A stretch of DNA of 14,914 nt from RPQJ01 sp036277615 (GTDB taxonomy: Bacteria; Pseudomonadota; Gammaproteobacteria; Steroidobacterales; Steroidobacteraceae), in assembly GCA_036277615.1 (NCBI GenBank), contig DASUMQ010000124.1, positions 1 to 14,914 of the forward strand. The letters run 5' to 3'. Positions 7,530 to 14,914 of the stretch are shown here, one piece after another. Below the pieces are notes generated by a model that worked only from the letters and a program-made list of their open reading frames with translations, did not search any database and was not told where the DNA came from. The position numbers were made by a program, and so were the translations under genes. Each line of letters starts with the position of its first letter. Within the stretch, counting starts at the first letter, position 1.

Positions 7530-10500
7530 TCGCGGTCGAGTTCGCCGCGTGCGGGCCGCGGGCCTCGCGCTCGCCTGCGGCGTGCTCAACGTGGCGAGCG
7601 CGGCAGCGGTTGCACCCGCGCCGGGACTGCCGCTGCACGCCACGCGGCAGGTCACGTTCGAAACGGACCGCGGCACGTGGCTGTCGGTCGATGTCGCGCC
7701 GAACGGACGCGACCTCGTGTTCGACATGCTCGGCGACCTGTACCGGCTCGACGTCGCGGGCGGCCGTGCGCGCGCGATCACGCGCGGCCTCGCGTTCGAC
7801 TCCCAGCCGGCCTGGTCGCCCGACGGCGCGTGGCTCGCATTCCTGAGCGACCGCGCCGGCGCCGAAAACGTCTGGGTCATGCGCGCCGACGGCCGCGATG
7901 CGCGCCAGGTCACGCACAACGACGGCCCGAACGAGTTCGTCTCGCCCGAATGGTCGCCGGACGGACGTGCGGTCTACGCCTCGCTGTACCGTGCCGATCG
8001 AAATGCCGTCGAGCTGTGGCGCTTCGACGTCGCAACCGGGGCCGCGACCGAGCTGTCGACGCGCGGCGTCAACGCGATCGGCGCAGCGCCCGCACCGGAC
8101 GGTCGCCACGTCTACTACGCGCACCGCACGGGTTCCGCATTCCAGGACGACGTGCGCCTGCCGCTCTACACGGTGCACCGTCGCGAGCTCGCAAGCGACC
8201 GGACCGACAAGGTGGTCACGCACATCGGCAGCGCGATGCGGCCCGTGGTGTCGCCCGATGGCGCTCTGCTGGCCTACGCTGCACGCGAGGACGGCCACAC
8301 GGTACTGCGCCTGCGCAACCTGCGCACGGGCGACGATCGCCTCCTCGTCGGGCCAATCCAGCACGACGCACAGGAGGCGGTGCCTACGCGCGACCTGCTG
8401 CCGGGCTACGCCTTCACGCCCGACGGCCGTGCGATCGTGCTCACGCGCGACGGCGGCTTCGTCCGCGTGAACATCGCGGACGGCCGTAGCGAGCCGATCC
8501 CGTTCACGGCGGAAGTTGCGCTCGAACTCGGGCCGTTGCTGCGCCAGAGGCTCGAGCAGGACTCTGGTCCGGTGAGGGCGCGCTTGATCGAGGAGCCGCG
8601 GCAGTCACCCGACGGAACGCAGCTCGCGTTCACCGCGCTCGGCCGCGTGTACGTCATGGCGCTGGAGCGCGCGGCGATGCCGCGTCGGTTGACGTCGTCA
8701 TCGTCGGGACCACCCGAGTACCACCCGAGCTGGTCCCGCGACGGGCGTTCACTTGCGTACGTGACCTGGACGCGCGCGGACGGCGGCGCGATCTGGATCG
8801 CGGCTGCGCGCACCGGGCAGACGCGGCGCCTCACGCACGGCGACGCCTGGTTCTATTCCGACGTCGTCTTCGTGCCGGGCGCCGACGCGGTCATGGCACT
8901 GCGCTCGCCTGCGCGGGAGCGCAACGAGACGCTGCAGGAGCCGATGTGGACCGGTCGCACGGGCGGCTTCCTGCGCCAGGCGGAGCTCGTCGAACTCTCG
9001 CTGCGTGACGGGTCGGCGCGCGTGATCGCCGCCGGCCCGATGGACGGCGTCCCGCAGTTCACGACCGACGCCGCCCGCGTCCACCTGCACACCGACGCGG
9101 GACTCGAGTCGATCGCACGCGACGGCACGGCACGCAAGGTCGTGCTGCGACTCGTCGGCCCGGGCTACTACTTCTCGGACGAGCCCGCGCCGGCCTCGGA
9201 CATCCGGATCTCCCCGGACGGTCGCCACGCGCTGGTGCTGTTCTCGCAGCAACTCTACCTCGTGCCGATGTCGGCGGCAGCCGAGGAGCCGATCGACCTC
9301 AATCGGGACGACGCGCCGGCGCGCCGCGTCACGACCGTCGGCGCCGATTATTTCGCCTGGGCCGACGAGGGCCGCACCGTCACGTGGGCCGTGGGTTCGA
9401 CGTTCCATCGCGTGCCGGTCGCGCGCCTGCTCGAGGGCGCCCCTGGCGATGCGCGCGTGGCCGCCGCCGCAGCCGAACGGTTCGACGCGCACGTGGCCGT
9501 GCCGCGCGACACGCCCGACGGCGCGTGGGTCCTGCGCGGCGCGACCTTGCTCACCATGCGGGGCGACGAGGTGCTGCGAAATGCGGACCTTGTCGTGGAG
9601 CGCAACCGCATCGCCGCCGTGGGCCCGAGCGGGACGCTGGCGACGCCGCCGGGCGCGACCGTGGTGGATGCCCGCGGCAAGTACGTCGTCCCGGGACTGA
9701 TCGACGCGCACGACCACGTCGGCGCGATCCGCCGCAACGTCCTGCAGTTCGACGACTGGTCCCTGCGTGCCCGGCTCGCGTACGGCGTCACTTCTGTGCT
9801 CGATCCGTCGTCGCTGTCGATCGACATGTTCGCGTACGCGGACCTGATCGACGCGGGGCAGGTGGCCGGGCCGAGGCTCTACACGACCGGCACGGCGATG
9901 TTCTCGTACAACCGCCTGCGGTCGCTCGACGACGCGCGCGATCTCGTGCGCCGGTACGGCGAGCATTACCGCACGCGCAACCTCAAGCAGTATCGGATCG
10001 GCTCGCGTCGCGAGCGCCAGTGGGTCGCGATGGCTGCCGCCGAGCAACAGCTGATGCCGACCAGCGAGGGCGCGGTCGACATGAAGCTCGGTCTCACGCA
10101 GGCGCTGGACGGCTTCGCCGGCAACGAGCACGCCTTCGGCGTGTTCCCGCTGTACCGAGACGTCGTCGAGCTGATGGCGCGCTCGGGCACGAGCAGCGTG
10201 CTCACGCTGATGATTTCGCACGGCGGTCCGCCCGCGGGCGCCGACTTCATCGCGCGCAACCCTGCGCTCGACGATCCCGTGATCGCACGCTGGTTTCCGG
10301 CCAATGCGCGCGAGCGCCTGTTCGCGCGGGTACCGTGGGTCGCGCCGCGCGATTACGTCTATGCCGACATGGCGGCAGGCGCCGCGGCGATCCAGCGTGC
10401 CGGCGGCGTCGTCGGCATCGGCGCCCACGGCAACTACCCCGGCATCGGCACGCACTGGGAACTCCAGGCCCACGTTGCCGGCGGCATGACGCCGCACGAA

Positions 10501-10695
10501 GCGCTGCGCGCCGCCACGCTCGGCTCGGCCACGACGATCGGCCGTGCGCGCGACCTCGGCAGCCTCGAGCCCGGCAAGCTCGCCGATTTCGTGGTGCTCG
10601 ACGCCGACCCGCTGGCCGACGTCGCGAACACGCTCAGGATTCACCGGGTGGTGAAGGACGGGCGGGTGTGGGACGAGGAGACGCTGAGGAAGTAG
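7504..10695 (+). CDS. Exported TolB-like propeller fused to an amidohydrolase domain
   Basis: This 1063-residue protein has a signal peptide (core around residues 17-33, cleavage near ASAAA/VAP). Next comes a propeller of TolB/PD40-type blades over roughly residues 45-650, with motifs such as AWSPDGAWLAFLSDRAGAENV, PEWSPDGRAVYAS, QSPDGTQLAF and YHPSWSRDGRSLAYV. An amidohydrolase domain fills about 665-1063. It shows HxH in LIDAHDHVG (His736, His738), Lys828 in NLKQY, His876 in NEHAFGVF, His906 in MISHGGPP, then GAHGNYPGIGTHWE (His975, His984) and GSLEPGKLADFVVLDADPL. Such fusions of about 1080 residues are widespread but uncharacterised; peptide or cyclic-amide hydrolysis in the periplasm is plausible. 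The start at 7504 overlaps the previous gene by 26 bases with AAGG close upstream; GTG at 7549 is an alternative that still leaves a signal peptide. Its TAG stop is the first three bases of the downstream repeat. Confidence 0.9.
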   Translation: MSRPRTAADRGRVRRVRAAGLALACGVLNVASAAAVAPAPGLPLHATRQVTFETDRGTWLSVDVAPNGRDLVFDMLGDLYRLDVAGGRARAITRGLAFDSQPAWSPDGAWLAFLSDRAGAENVWVMRADGRDARQVTHNDGPNEFVSPEWSPDGRAVYASLYRADRNAVELWRFDVATGAATELSTRGVNAIGAAPAPDGRHVYYAHRTGSAFQDDVRLPLYTVHRRELASDRTDKVVTHIGSAMRPVVSPDGALLAYAAREDGHTVLRLRNLRTGDDRLLVGPIQHDAQEAVPTRDLLPGYAFTPDGRAIVLTRDGGFVRVNIADGRSEPIPFTAEVALELGPLLRQRLEQDSGPVRARLIEEPRQSPDGTQLAFTALGRVYVMALERAAMPRRLTSSSSGPPEYHPSWSRDGRSLAYVTWTRADGGAIWIAAARTGQTRRLTHGDAWFYSDVVFVPGADAVMALRSPARERNETLQEPMWTGRTGGFLRQAELVELSLRDGSARVIAAGPMDGVPQFTTDAARVHLHTDAGLESIARDGTARKVVLRLVGPGYYFSDEPAPASDIRISPDGRHALVLFSQQLYLVPMSAAAEEPIDLNRDDAPARRVTTVGADYFAWADEGRTVTWAVGSTFHRVPVARLLEGAPGDARVAAAAAERFDAHVAVPRDTPDGAWVLRGATLLTMRGDEVLRNADLVVERNRIAAVGPSGTLATPPGATVVDARGKYVVPGLIDAHDHVGAIRRNVLQFDDWSLRARLAYGVTSVLDPSSLSIDMFAYADLIDAGQVAGPRLYTTGTAMFSYNRLRSLDDARDLVRRYGEHYRTRNLKQYRIGSRRERQWVAMAAAEQQLMPTSEGAVDMKLGLTQALDGFAGNEHAFGVFPLYRDVVELMARSGTSSVLTLMISHGGPPAGADFIARNPALDDPVIARWFPANARERLFARVPWVAPRDYVYADMAAGAAAIQRAGGVVGIGAHGNYPGIGTHWELQAHVAGGMTPHEALRAATLGSATTIGRARDLGSLEPGKLADFVVLDADPLADVANTLRIHRVVKDGRVWDEETLRK

Positions 10696-10789
10696 TGACT
10701 AGTGGCTAGTGGCCAGTGACTGGTAAGAAGGCGCGTAGCGCCGTTCTTTGCTTACTAGCCACCAGCCACTAGTCACTAGTCACTACTTC
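10689..10789. repeat. Palindromic intergenic element of 7-base units between convergent genes
   Basis: Each arm has GAAG followed inward by five 7-base units. The left arm (10693-10727) is TAGTGAC, TAGTGGC, TAGTGGC, CAGTGAC, TGGTAAG. The right arm (10751-10785), read on the minus strand, is TAGTGAC, TAGTGAC, TAGTGGC, TGGTGGC, TAGTAAG. Of the 35 facing positions 30 pair perfectly, two are G-U when read as plus-strand RNA, and three are mismatched. The centre has a short hairpin, GGCGC-GTA-GCGCC (10730-10742). The element spans almost exactly the gap between the propeller-amidohydrolase gene and the AraC gene. It is well placed to act as a two-way terminator or transcript protector and looks like a REP-type repeat. 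GTAG, the tetranucleotide typical of some REP elements, starts each arm. The rest of the window has no second copy that I noticed. Confidence 0.88.
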
Positions 10790-11573
10790 AGTGTGGTTCG
10801 CCCGTGTCGAAGTACTGCCGGGGCGGCACGCCGAACGCGCGCCGGAACATCGCAGTGAAGGCACTCGGGCTGTTGTAGCCGACGTCGAGCGCGACGGCCG
10901 TCACCGACTGGCCCGTCGACAACCGTGACATTGCCTCGATCAGCCGCACGTTCTGGCGCCACGTGGCGAAGGTGACGCCCGTCTCGCTCCGGAAGATGCG
11001 CGTGAACGTGCGCCGCGACATGCCGGCCGCGACGGCCCAGTCGTCGAGCACGTCGTTCTGCGCGGGATCCTTGAGGATGGCGTGGCAGATGCGCACGAGT
11101 TGCGCGTGGCTCGGCATCGGCACGTGCAGCGGCGTGCGCGGCGCCGCGCGGATCTCGTCGACGATCAGCGTCATGACGCGGCCGTCGCGGGAGTCGACGT
11201 CGTACTCGATCGGGATCCGCGTCGCCTCGACGATCAGCTCGCGCAGCAGCGTCGAGACCTCGATGGTCATGCAGGTGCGTGGCAGCTCCGATGTCACCGC
11301 GTCGTCGAGGTAGAGCGTGCGCAACGAGACGTGGCCGCGCGTGCGGGCTTCGTGGACCACGCCGCGCGGGACCCAGAGCGCGCGCTGCGGTGGCACGACG
11401 AACGTGGCATCACGCGTGGTACAGACGAGCACCCCACTGATCGCATAGACCAGTTGGCCGCGCTTGTGCGAGTGCGGCGGATCGTACGAATTCGGCGGGT
11501 ATTCGTCCGCGAGCGCCGCGACCGGTCGCGGCACGTCCTGGTAATCGTCCCCGCGAGTGCTGCGTCCGCCCAT
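10788..11573 (-). CDS. AraC-family transcriptional regulator with cupin sensor domain
   Basis: The 261 residues have a short N-terminal cupin domain and a C-terminal AraC DNA-binding domain. The cupin part shows DPPHSHKRGQLVYAISG (His34, His36) and WVPRGVVHEAR (His74), a pattern seen in NimR/YeaM-like regulators. The C-terminal part (about residues 155-258) holds two helix-turn-helix motifs, LDDWAVAAGMSRRTFTRIFR and VALDVGYNSPSAFTAMFRRA, ending in the family's GVPPRQY. The ATG at 11573 is the usual N-terminus for this group. The gene is divergent from the alpha/beta hydrolase gene with 182 bases between the starts, so local control of that operon is the likely role, as activator or repressor. 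The effector is unknown. Its 3' end meets the palindromic element, with the stop codon sharing its last bases. Confidence 0.93.
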   Translation of the reverse strand: MGGRSTRGDDYQDVPRPVAALADEYPPNSYDPPHSHKRGQLVYAISGVLVCTTRDATFVVPPQRALWVPRGVVHEARTRGHVSLRTLYLDDAVTSELPRTCMTIEVSTLLRELIVEATRIPIEYDVDSRDGRVMTLIVDEIRAAPRTPLHVPMPSHAQLVRICHAILKDPAQNDVLDDWAVAAGMSRRTFTRIFRSETGVTFATWRQNVRLIEAMSRLSTGQSVTAVALDVGYNSPSAFTAMFRRAFGVPPRQYFDTGEPH

Positions 11574-11620
11574 GCGTGCTCACCGTGGGCGCTGGCCCAT
11601 CCGAGACGAAAACTGTTCCG

Positions 11621-11633
11621 ACGCCGACGGCGT
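11621..11633. promoter_or_regulatory. Small inverted repeat in the divergent regulatory gap
   Basis: ACGCC-GAC-GGCGT is a 5-bp inverted repeat with a 3-base spacer, located between the two divergent starts. It might be an operator or a leader hairpin of the AraC gene. At this GC content such a short repeat can arise by chance, and AraC proteins usually bind direct repeats. Confidence 0.2.
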
Positions 11634-11648
11634 GCGGTGCGACCGGAG

Positions 11649-11676
11649 GTTATCAGTACCGCAACGCCGCGGACAA
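11649..11676 (-). promoter_or_regulatory. Possible promoter of the AraC-family gene
   Basis: On the minus strand TTGTCC (11676-11671) and GATAAC (11654-11649) are 16 bases apart, each 4/6 to consensus. Transcription would start near 11642 and give a leader of about 70 bases. No equally good plus-strand promoter was found in the 11574-11755 gap, which suggests the divergent operon may need the activator. Confidence 0.35.
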
Positions 11677-11755
11677 GGCACGGCCAGCTGCGTCGGCCCG
11701 CCGCGGGACGGGCCCCGGAACGCACCCACAGCAGCCTCAGCGAGGTCTACCCAGG

Positions 11756-12760
11756 ATGAGCAAGACAGGCGAAGCGCCCGCGCGCAGCGGCGATGGAGCG
11801 ATCGATCCGGACATCCGTCGTTTCGTCTCGCGCGTAACTGCCGATTACGAGCGGCTGACAGGTGGTCGTGAGCTCCCGGCCGTCGAGATGCGGTCCGTCG
11901 CCGAGCAGGTGCGCGAGCCCTGGCGCCAGGGCGGTCCGGTCATGGCGCGCGTGACGGAGCACGTCGCCGAGACGGACGTCGGGCCGGTCCGGGTGCGCAT
12001 CTACGACCCGGGCGTCGCCACGCCGTCCCCGGCGCTCGTGTACATGCACGGCGGCGGCTGGGTGCTGTTCAGTCTCGATACGCACGATCGCGTGATGCGC
12101 GAGTACGCCGCACGCGCGGGCGTGATCGTCGTCGGCGTCGATTATTCGTTGTCGCCCGAGGTGCGCTACCCCGTCGCGCTCAACCAGGTGGTCGCGGTGG
12201 TCCGCTGGTTGCAGACGCACGGCGCGGCGCACGGCATCGACGCGCGGCGCCTCGCGCTCGGCGGCGATTCGGCGGGCGGCAATCTTTCGATCTGCGCGGC
12301 GCTGGCGCTCCGCGATGCGGGGCAGGGCGAATCCGTGCGCGGCCTGCTGCTGATCTACCCGGCGTTCGACCGGCGCTGCTCGGCCGAGTCCCTGCGTCGT
12401 TTCGGCGGCCCCGGCGCCGTGCTCACCGCGGAGGAAGTCGATTACTTCTGGGATCACTACACCGGCGGCGCCGACGTGAGCAACGACCCGCTCGCGACAC
12501 CGTTGCGTGCTCGACTCGAAGGCCTGCCGCCCACGTGCATGACGATCCCGGAGTGCGACGTGCTGACGGAGCAGAGCCACGAGATGGCGTCGCGTATGCG
12601 CGCGGCCGGAGTGGACGTGGCGATGACGGTCTATGCCGGCGCGACCCACTCGTTCATCGAGGCCGTGTCGATCGCGCCGCTGGCCGACCGCGCGATCGCG
12701 GACGGTGCGCGGTGGCTGCGCGAGACGCTCGGCGTCCCCGACTCCGGCGGATCGGGCTGA
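11756..12760 (+). CDS. Alpha/beta hydrolase of the hormone-sensitive lipase type (esterase/lipase)
   Basis: This is a 334-residue carboxylic ester hydrolase of the HSL (bacterial family IV) type. It is probably cytoplasmic, as no signal peptide is seen. The oxyanion-hole motif HGGGW is at residues 98-102. The nucleophile elbow GGDSAGG places Ser172. Asp268 lies in IPECDVLTE and His298 in GATHSF, so the Ser-Asp-His triad is complete. The N-terminal cap region starts with IDPDIRRFVSRV. The ATG at 11756 is chosen because GAGGT sits nine bases upstream at 11742-11746. The frame is open further back to 11576, but that would run through the regulatory gap and add sequence unlike the family. It is first in an operon with the PepSY protein (13-base gap) and the permease, divergent from the AraC regulator. 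Likely substrates are short or medium acyl esters, which is inference. Confidence 0.93.
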   Translation: MSKTGEAPARSGDGAIDPDIRRFVSRVTADYERLTGGRELPAVEMRSVAEQVREPWRQGGPVMARVTEHVAETDVGPVRVRIYDPGVATPSPALVYMHGGGWVLFSLDTHDRVMREYAARAGVIVVGVDYSLSPEVRYPVALNQVVAVVRWLQTHGAAHGIDARRLALGGDSAGGNLSICAALALRDAGQGESVRGLLLIYPAFDRRCSAESLRRFGGPGAVLTAEEVDYFWDHYTGGADVSNDPLATPLRARLEGLPPTCMTIPECDVLTEQSHEMASRMRAAGVDVAMTVYAGATHSFIEAVSIAPLADRAIADGARWLRETLGVPDSGGSG

Positions 12761-12773
12761 GCCGGGATCGCGC

Positions 12774-13826
12774 ATGAAACTCGTACTGCGACGCCTGCAC
12801 CGCTGGATCGCGCTGACGCTCGGCGTGCTGTGGCTGTCGCAGGCGCTCACCGGGCTGCTGATGGTGTATCGCTGGGAACTGGACGACGCGCCGCTCGCCG
12901 GCGACGCCGTGCCGCTCGACGCCGCGTCGCTCGGTGCACGCATCGAGTCGATCCAGTCGGACCCGGCCGGACGCACCGTCACGAGCCTGTGGGCTTCGGG
13001 CGGCGTCGACGGTCGCTTCGACCTCTACGTCGACGACGCGCAGGACAACACTGAGGTCGTGCGGGTGGACGGTGCCGGCCGGGTGCTTCGCACGCGCGAA
13101 TCGGGCGACGGTTTCATCCCCACGGCGGCGAGCTTGCACCAGACGCTCTTCGCCGGCGACCGCGGTAAGTTCGTCGTCGGCGTGAGCGGCCTGTTCCTGC
13201 TGACGTCGATCGTGATGGGACTCGTGCTCGCGTGGCCCGCGCGCGCGAAGCAGTGGCGCCAGGCGCTGTGGCCGCGCGGTGCGCGCGCCGGTGCGGCGCG
13301 TCGCTACGCCTGGCATCGTGCCGCCGGGCTCTGGCTCGGCGTGCCGGCGACAATGATGCTCGGCGCCGGTGTGCTGCTCACGTTCGAGTCGTCGCTCGCG
13401 AACTGGCTCGGAACCGACCGGGTGCCGCCTGAACTCGAGAACGTCGCCGCGCCGGGGGCGGGACCGGTCGCGCCCGCACACGCCTTCACGACCGCGCTCG
13501 AGCAATTCCCGGGTTCGGAGTTGAGCGGGGTGTCGTTCCCCGCGGACGGCCAGCCCTGGTACCGGATCCGCGTGCGCCAGCCCGCCGAGTGGCGACGGGT
13601 CTACGGCACGAGCGTCGTCTACGTGGCTGCGGACGACGGGCGCGTGCTGCGGGCCGAGGATGCGCTCGAGGCGCAGACGGCCACGGCGTTCATGAGTAAC
13701 CTGTATCCCGTGCACACCGGCGAGGCGCTCGGCGTCGCGGGGCGCGTGCTGGCCCTGACGATGGGCCTGTGGCTCCTGACCATGCTCTTGCTCGGCGTCG
13801 GGCTCTGGCTCGCCCGCCGGAGGTGA
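12774..13826 (+). CDS. PepSY-associated transmembrane protein (putative heme-binding or ferric-reductase-like)
   Basis: This 350-residue inner-membrane protein has the PepSY_TM layout: a TM helix near residues 12-32, a periplasmic PepSY-like segment, two TM helices (about 133-155 and 183-207), a second extracytoplasmic segment, and a final TM helix (about 320-345). Four histidines typical of the family are present: His9 in RRLHRWIAL, His122 in SLHQTLFAGDRGKF, His181 in AWHRAAGLW and His314 in YPVHTGEALG. In characterised relatives such membrane histidines are thought to hold hemes for transmembrane electron transfer, for example in siderophore iron reduction (FpvG-like). Here a role in iron is only inferred, since no TonB receptor is nearby. 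The ATG is 13 bases after the hydrolase stop with CGGGA upstream. The stop lies inside the ribosome-site region of the permease gene, so the three genes form an operon. Confidence 0.88.
   Translation: MKLVLRRLHRWIALTLGVLWLSQALTGLLMVYRWELDDAPLAGDAVPLDAASLGARIESIQSDPAGRTVTSLWASGGVDGRFDLYVDDAQDNTEVVRVDGAGRVLRTRESGDGFIPTAASLHQTLFAGDRGKFVVGVSGLFLLTSIVMGLVLAWPARAKQWRQALWPRGARAGAARRYAWHRAAGLWLGVPATMMLGAGVLLTFESSLANWLGTDRVPPELENVAAPGAGPVAPAHAFTTALEQFPGSELSGVSFPADGQPWYRIRVRQPAEWRRVYGTSVVYVAADDGRVLRAEDALEAQTATAFMSNLYPVHTGEALGVAGRVLALTMGLWLLTMLLLGVGLWLARRR
13819..13823 (+). promoter_or_regulatory. Shine-Dalgarno site of the permease gene
   Basis: GGAGG overlaps the last codons of the PepSY gene and sits eight bases before the ATG at 13832. 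It decides that start and supports translational linkage of the two genes. Confidence 0.8.
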
Positions 13827-13831
13827 CGACG

Positions 13832-14914
13832 ATGCGAGAGGACGGACCTGCGTGCGGCGGTGGCCTGGGCCGGATGTTCGGGCGGCGCTCGATCGAATCG
13901 CTGCAGTCCGACGCGCAGACCACCGGCCTGCCGCGCACGCTCAGCGCATTCAACCTCGTGCTGCTCGGCATCGGCTGCATCGTGGGCGCCGGCATCTACG
14001 TGCTGCCGGGGCTCGCCGCGGCGCACTACGCCGGTCCCGGCGTGATGCTGTCGTTCCTGCTCGCGGGCGCCGCCTGCGCGCTCGCCGCGCTCTGCTACGC
14101 CGAACTCGCCTCGACCATGCCGGTGTCCGGCTCGGCTTACGCGTACTGCTACGCGGCCATCGGCGAAGTCTTCGCGTGGTCACTCGGCTGCCTGCTGCTG
14201 TTCGAGTACGGCATCGCGGCCGCGCTGCTCGCGGTGGGGTTCTCCGGCTACCTCGGCAGCCTGCTGCGCGACTTCGGTGTCACGATCCCGGCCGCGCTGT
14301 CGACGCCGCTCGTGCAGGCGGACGTGACGCCCGGCGGCACGCTGCTGCACGTCGGCACCTCCGTGAACCTGGTCGCAGCGCTCGCGATCGCCGGCGTGAC
14401 CACGGTGCTGGTCCGCGGCGTGCAGGCGTCGGCGCTCGTCAACAACATCCTGGTGCTGCTCAAGATCACGGTGCTGGGCGGCCTCGTCGTCGTCGGGGTC
14501 TCTGCCGTCGAGCCGGCGAACTGGGTGCCGCTCGTGCCGCCGAACGAGGGCGGCTTCGCCTTCGGCTGGCAGGGCGTCGTGCGCGCCGCGTCGATCCTGT
14601 TCTTCGCCTACATCGGCTTCGAGACGGTTTCGACCGCGGCGGCCGAGGCGCGCAATCCCCAGCGCGACCTGCCGGTCGGCATTCTCGGCTCGCTGGCCGC
14701 GTGCACGCTGATCTATGTCGTGGTCGCGGCCGTGCTGACCGGGATCGTGCCCTACCGCGAGCTCGGCGTGCCTGACCCGATCGCGCTCGCGATCGATCGG
14801 CTCGACATGCCGGTGCTCGCGAGCCTGGTCAAAGTCGGTGCGCTGGCGGGGCTCACCTCGGTGCTGCTCGTCAACGCGTTCGGCCAGTCGCGCGTCGCGT
14901 TCGCGATGTCACGC
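13832..14914 (+). CDS. APC-superfamily cationic amino-acid permease (CAT type, YfnA-like), 3'-truncated
   Basis: The frame is open from the ATG at 13832 to the last base (361 codons, no stop). The C-terminal 100 or so residues are therefore outside the window, since relatives have about 460-500. The N-terminus shows the family pattern RRSIESLQ...TTGLPRTL. TM1 follows with LLGIGCIVGAGIYVLPG (residues 44-60), the helix-break motif that binds the substrate amino group and carboxylate. Next come AHYAGPGVMLSFLLAGAACA, then CYAELASTMPVSGSAYAYCY, and later FFAYIGFETVSTAAAEARNP with RDLPVGI, the conserved loop of the CAT group. About eight or nine of twelve expected TM helices are visible. Only five bases separate it from the PepSY stop. 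It probably imports amino acids, although substrate and direction cannot be read from sequence. Confidence 0.93.
   Translation, partial: MREDGPACGGGLGRMFGRRSIESLQSDAQTTGLPRTLSAFNLVLLGIGCIVGAGIYVLPGLAAAHYAGPGVMLSFLLAGAACALAALCYAELASTMPVSGSAYAYCYAAIGEVFAWSLGCLLLFEYGIAAALLAVGFSGYLGSLLRDFGVTIPAALSTPLVQADVTPGGTLLHVGTSVNLVAALAIAGVTTVLVRGVQASALVNNILVLLKITVLGGLVVVGVSAVEPANWVPLVPPNEGGFAFGWQGVVRAASILFFAYIGFETVSTAAAEARNPQRDLPVGILGSLAACTLIYVVVAAVLTGIVPYRELGVPDPIALAIDRLDMPVLASLVKVGALAGLTSVLLVNAFGQSRVAFAMSR

Noticed and set aside
4450..10644. Long minus-strand frames (4450-6318, 6297-7919, 8749-10644) under the amidohydrolase genes
   Set aside because: They show the same shadow composition, and the plus-strand frames carry family motifs throughout.
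11576..11755. Upstream in-frame start for the alpha/beta hydrolase
   Set aside because: It would extend the protein by 60 residues unlike the family and leave almost no space for the divergent promoters. The ATG at 11756 has a suitable ribosome site.
13860..14775. Alternative plus-strand frame with a stop (13852-14775) over the permease
   Set aside because: It lacks membrane helices and family motifs, while the frame from 13832 encodes a clear CAT-type permease that runs off the window.

Overview
This is a GC-rich window, coding almost from end to end, from a Gram-negative bacterium. Outer-membrane lipoprotein signals, an RND efflux pump with its outer-membrane channel, and several Sec-exported hydrolases support this. 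The gene families suggest a gammaproteobacterium of the Xanthomonadales/Lysobacterales or Steroidobacter type. That placement is inference from family resemblance and base composition only. No rRNA, tRNA, CRISPR array, insertion sequence or phage gene was seen, and no gene-free stretch exceeds 300 bases.

Layout. (1) Positions 2-3887: the 3' part of an AcrB/MexB-type RND pump gene, overlapping by 11 bases an OprM/NodT-type outer-membrane channel lipoprotein. The operon ends 2 bases before a perfect 20-bp palindrome. (2) Positions 4007-4639: a single PaiB-type FMN-binding-fold gene. (3) Positions 4723-10695: a tightly overlapping run of three exported amidohydrolase-superfamily genes. The first keeps the metal ligands, the second has lost every expected ligand, and the third is a large TolB-like propeller joined to an amidohydrolase domain. 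(4) Positions 10689-10789: a 101-bp imperfect inverted repeat built from five 7-base units per arm, filling the space between two convergent genes and carrying the stop codon of one and most of the stop codon of the other. (5) Positions 10788-14914: an AraC-family regulator on the minus strand, divergent from an operon of an HSL-type alpha/beta hydrolase, a PepSY-type four-histidine membrane protein and a cationic amino-acid permease cut by the window edge.

How the genes may work together. The RND pump and channel would form a tripartite exporter with an adaptor encoded upstream of the window. The three amidohydrolases look co-translated and envelope-located, so they may act as one extracytoplasmic hydrolytic unit in which the middle protein is a non-catalytic partner. 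The AraC regulator probably controls the divergent hydrolase, PepSY and permease operon. Starts were chosen from Shine-Dalgarno sites, signal peptides and gene overlaps. All functions are family-level readings made by eye.
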